A stretch of DNA of 47,963 bases, taken from IMG/VR virus record IMGVR_UViG_3300033999_000220, positions 1-47,963 of that record. One strand, written 5' to 3'. Positions 46,745 through 47,963 of this stretch are shown here, in pieces. The number at the start of each line of letters is the position of its first letter. The stretch's first letter is position 1. The notes under the pieces were generated by a model, which was given only the letters and a program-made list of their open reading frames with translations, did not search any database and was not told the DNA's origin. The DNA comes from a virus. Position numbers and translations under genes: made by a program.

Positions 46745-46963
46745 CTACGCGCCTCGCTTCCATGGCGGAAGTGTTTTAGGCAGTTCCACCCGAACATCCG
46801 GAACAACCAACACTATATCTGCAGGGAATATGACATAATGTATATAAGCTGGATTAGCATCCAACAGCGCGTGCATATAAAATTCCGCACCCGATTGCTC
46901 ACCATAAACCTTATAAGCGATGTAATCCCATGTATCTCCCTGCACCGTTATATATTTACGCAT
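46745..46963 (-). CDS. Tail protein X (LysM-like)
   Basis: A 72-residue protein of the P2 gpX type: YITVQGDTWDYIAYKVYGEQSGAEFYMHALLDANPAYIHYVIFPADIVLVVPDV is a LysM fold. In P2-like tails it helps close the tail end near the hub and tape measure. It overlaps the tape-measure stop by 8 bases. Confidence 0.93.
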   Translation of the reverse strand: MRKYITVQGDTWDYIAYKVYGEQSGAEFYMHALLDANPAYIHYVIFPADIVLVVPDVRVELPKTLPPWKRGA

Positions 46964-47963
46964 AGCTCAATCTCCCTTGCTGTGCCAGGAAGGCCTTGAG
47001 CCTGGCCTCGAACTCTTCCTGGGCTTTTCTTTCGGCTCTAAGCACTTCGCTCCTAATTTGCTCCGGGCTAACCCCACCTTGCTCGTAAATATTTATCACA
47101 GGCGATGCAGGCGAATAGGTAATGTTGACTGACGGGGCTGTAGTCCCAGTTCTGCTTTCCCTGATGACACCCAACAATCGGTCCAACGGCAATATGGCTT
47201 CCGGACCCTTTTCTGCCACCATGGCCACATGCGGAGTTGAGAACACGCCACCCTCGGCGTGTCCTGGCACAGGTGCAGGAGCTGCTGCCGGAGCCTTGAT
47301 CTGCTCGATCATCTGGATGTTTACGCCCTTGCCCCCGATCATTGGTAGCCAGCTAGGGAGTTTTATCTTGTTTAGCTTGTCGATGAACCAGTTGACCTTG
47401 TCTATCACCCAGTTAAGGGCGTTTGTGACGGCCTGGAACACTGATGTGGCGCCAGCGGCAATAACCCCCCACAGCGCGTTCATTGCATTGCGCACCGTCT
47501 CGCTTTTCTTATAGAGTATGACAAGGGCAGCCACAAGACCTGATATCGCTATTACCAAAAGCGCAACAGGATTGGCTGACATTGCGGCATTGAGCAACCA
47601 TTGGGCCGCAGCCCAAGCCTTAGTGGCAATAGCGGCAGCATAGCTTATTACATTGTGCTGTACAAGAAATACATAGAGCTTAGCAAGCTTGCTTATAGTT
47701 GAAAATATTGCAAACTCTGCAGCAGCCATAGCTACCCTAAAGGCCAGTAGTCCGGCTGTACCTAACACCAAGACTTTTGTTAATTGTGGGTGGGCTTTCG
47801 TCCATTTTGCTATTTTGTCAGATACTGCTGACAACCTTTTTGCTGTAGCAGCCAGGGGGGGTAGAAGGAAGCTGCCAAGGTTAACGCTTAAGATGTTGAT
47901 GTTATTAGCTAATATACGAATTGCGTTTGCAGTTGTCTCAGAGCGCTCTTTAAACTCTTTTTC
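46956..47963 (-). CDS. Tail tape measure protein, C-terminal part
   Basis: The frame enters at base 47963 with EKEFKERSETTANAIRILANN and runs 335 codons to the stop at 46956. It carries the usual long hydrophobic helices (FRVAMAAAEFAIFSTISKLAKLYVF, then ANPVALLVIAISGLVAALVILY) and the late GGVFSTPHVAMVAEKGPEAILPLDRLLGVI motif common at tape-measure ends. Base 1 continues the same frame, so this and 1-1155 are one gene split by the window join. Confidence 0.93.
   Translation of the reverse strand, partial: EKEFKERSETTANAIRILANNINILSVNLGSFLLPPLAATAKRLSAVSDKIAKWTKAHPQLTKVLVLGTAGLLAFRVAMAAAEFAIFSTISKLAKLYVFLVQHNVISYAAAIATKAWAAAQWLLNAAMSANPVALLVIAISGLVAALVILYKKSETVRNAMNALWGVIAAGATSVFQAVTNALNWVIDKVNWFIDKLNKIKLPSWLPMIGGKGVNIQMIEQIKAPAAAPAPVPGHAEGGVFSTPHVAMVAEKGPEAILPLDRLLGVIRESRTGTTAPSVNITYSPASPVINIYEQGGVSPEQIRSEVLRAERKAQEEFEARLKAFLAQQGRLSYA

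Overview
The window is a complete temperate phage genome in circularised form, not a stretch of chromosome. The first and last bases both lie inside one open tape-measure gene on the minus strand, and base 1 joins base 47963 in frame with a sensible protein across the join. A single attP-like region beside an integrase also fits an excised circle. The virion genes are a mosaic: a lambda-like head (Nu1/gpA terminase, gpB portal, ClpP-type protease, gpD, gpE) on a P2-like contractile tail (sheath FI, tube FII, E/E', tape measure, X, D, U, V, W, J, I). A spanin-like gene pair hints at a host with two membranes. ArpU/AlpA-type regulators and strong GGAGG ribosome sites are common in Firmicutes-type phages, so an anaerobic Synergistota or Clostridia-related host is possible, but this is a low-confidence guess.

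Layout. Late genes run leftward from the terminase (12.9 kb) through the head genes, across the 1/47963 join, through the tail, baseplate and fibre genes, then a diversity-generating retroelement (DGR, 38.9-41.9 kb) and the lysis genes (36.2-38.2 kb). A cos candidate and a strong terminator lie just before the terminase, so late transcription probably needs antitermination. Early genes run leftward from a consensus promoter at 22.2 kb: a Cro-like repressor, an AlpA-like regulator, YqaJ exonuclease, RecT, a replication initiator with iterons, a helicase loader, SSB, a resolvase-like nuclease and an ArpU-like late regulator. A 115-bp direct duplication of the ssb 5' end flanks a 1.3-kb inserted module at 15.7-17.2 kb. 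The CI-like repressor runs rightward and is followed by two probable lysogenic-conversion genes, one of them an exported nuclease.

The most striking region is 24.6-34.3 kb, a rightward accessory block insulated by terminators. Its first half has its own consensus promoter and carries four unrecognised genes plus a DUF1874 protein resembling AcrIII-1, the viral ring nuclease that disarms type III CRISPR; the expected catalytic residues are present. Its second half is a tightly overlapping ten-gene operon: a ribbon-helix-helix protein, then Csf1, Cas11, Csf2 and Csf3 of a type IV-B CRISPR-Cas effector with no array, Cas6 or DinG, then the CysH-like PP-loop protein typical of IV-B, an unrecognised 296-residue protein, an IbrA/IbrB-like pair (a second PP-loop protein and a ParB-like protein), and a DNA methyltransferase-like protein. 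The operon converges on the integrase, whose attP region carries the 3' end of a tRNA-Ala or tmRNA gene flanked by paired arm-type repeats.

The phage thus appears to combine host-range switching (DGR on a receptor-binding fibre), evasion of type III CRISPR, and a phage-borne type IV-B complex linked to nucleotide or sulphur chemistry and DNA modification.
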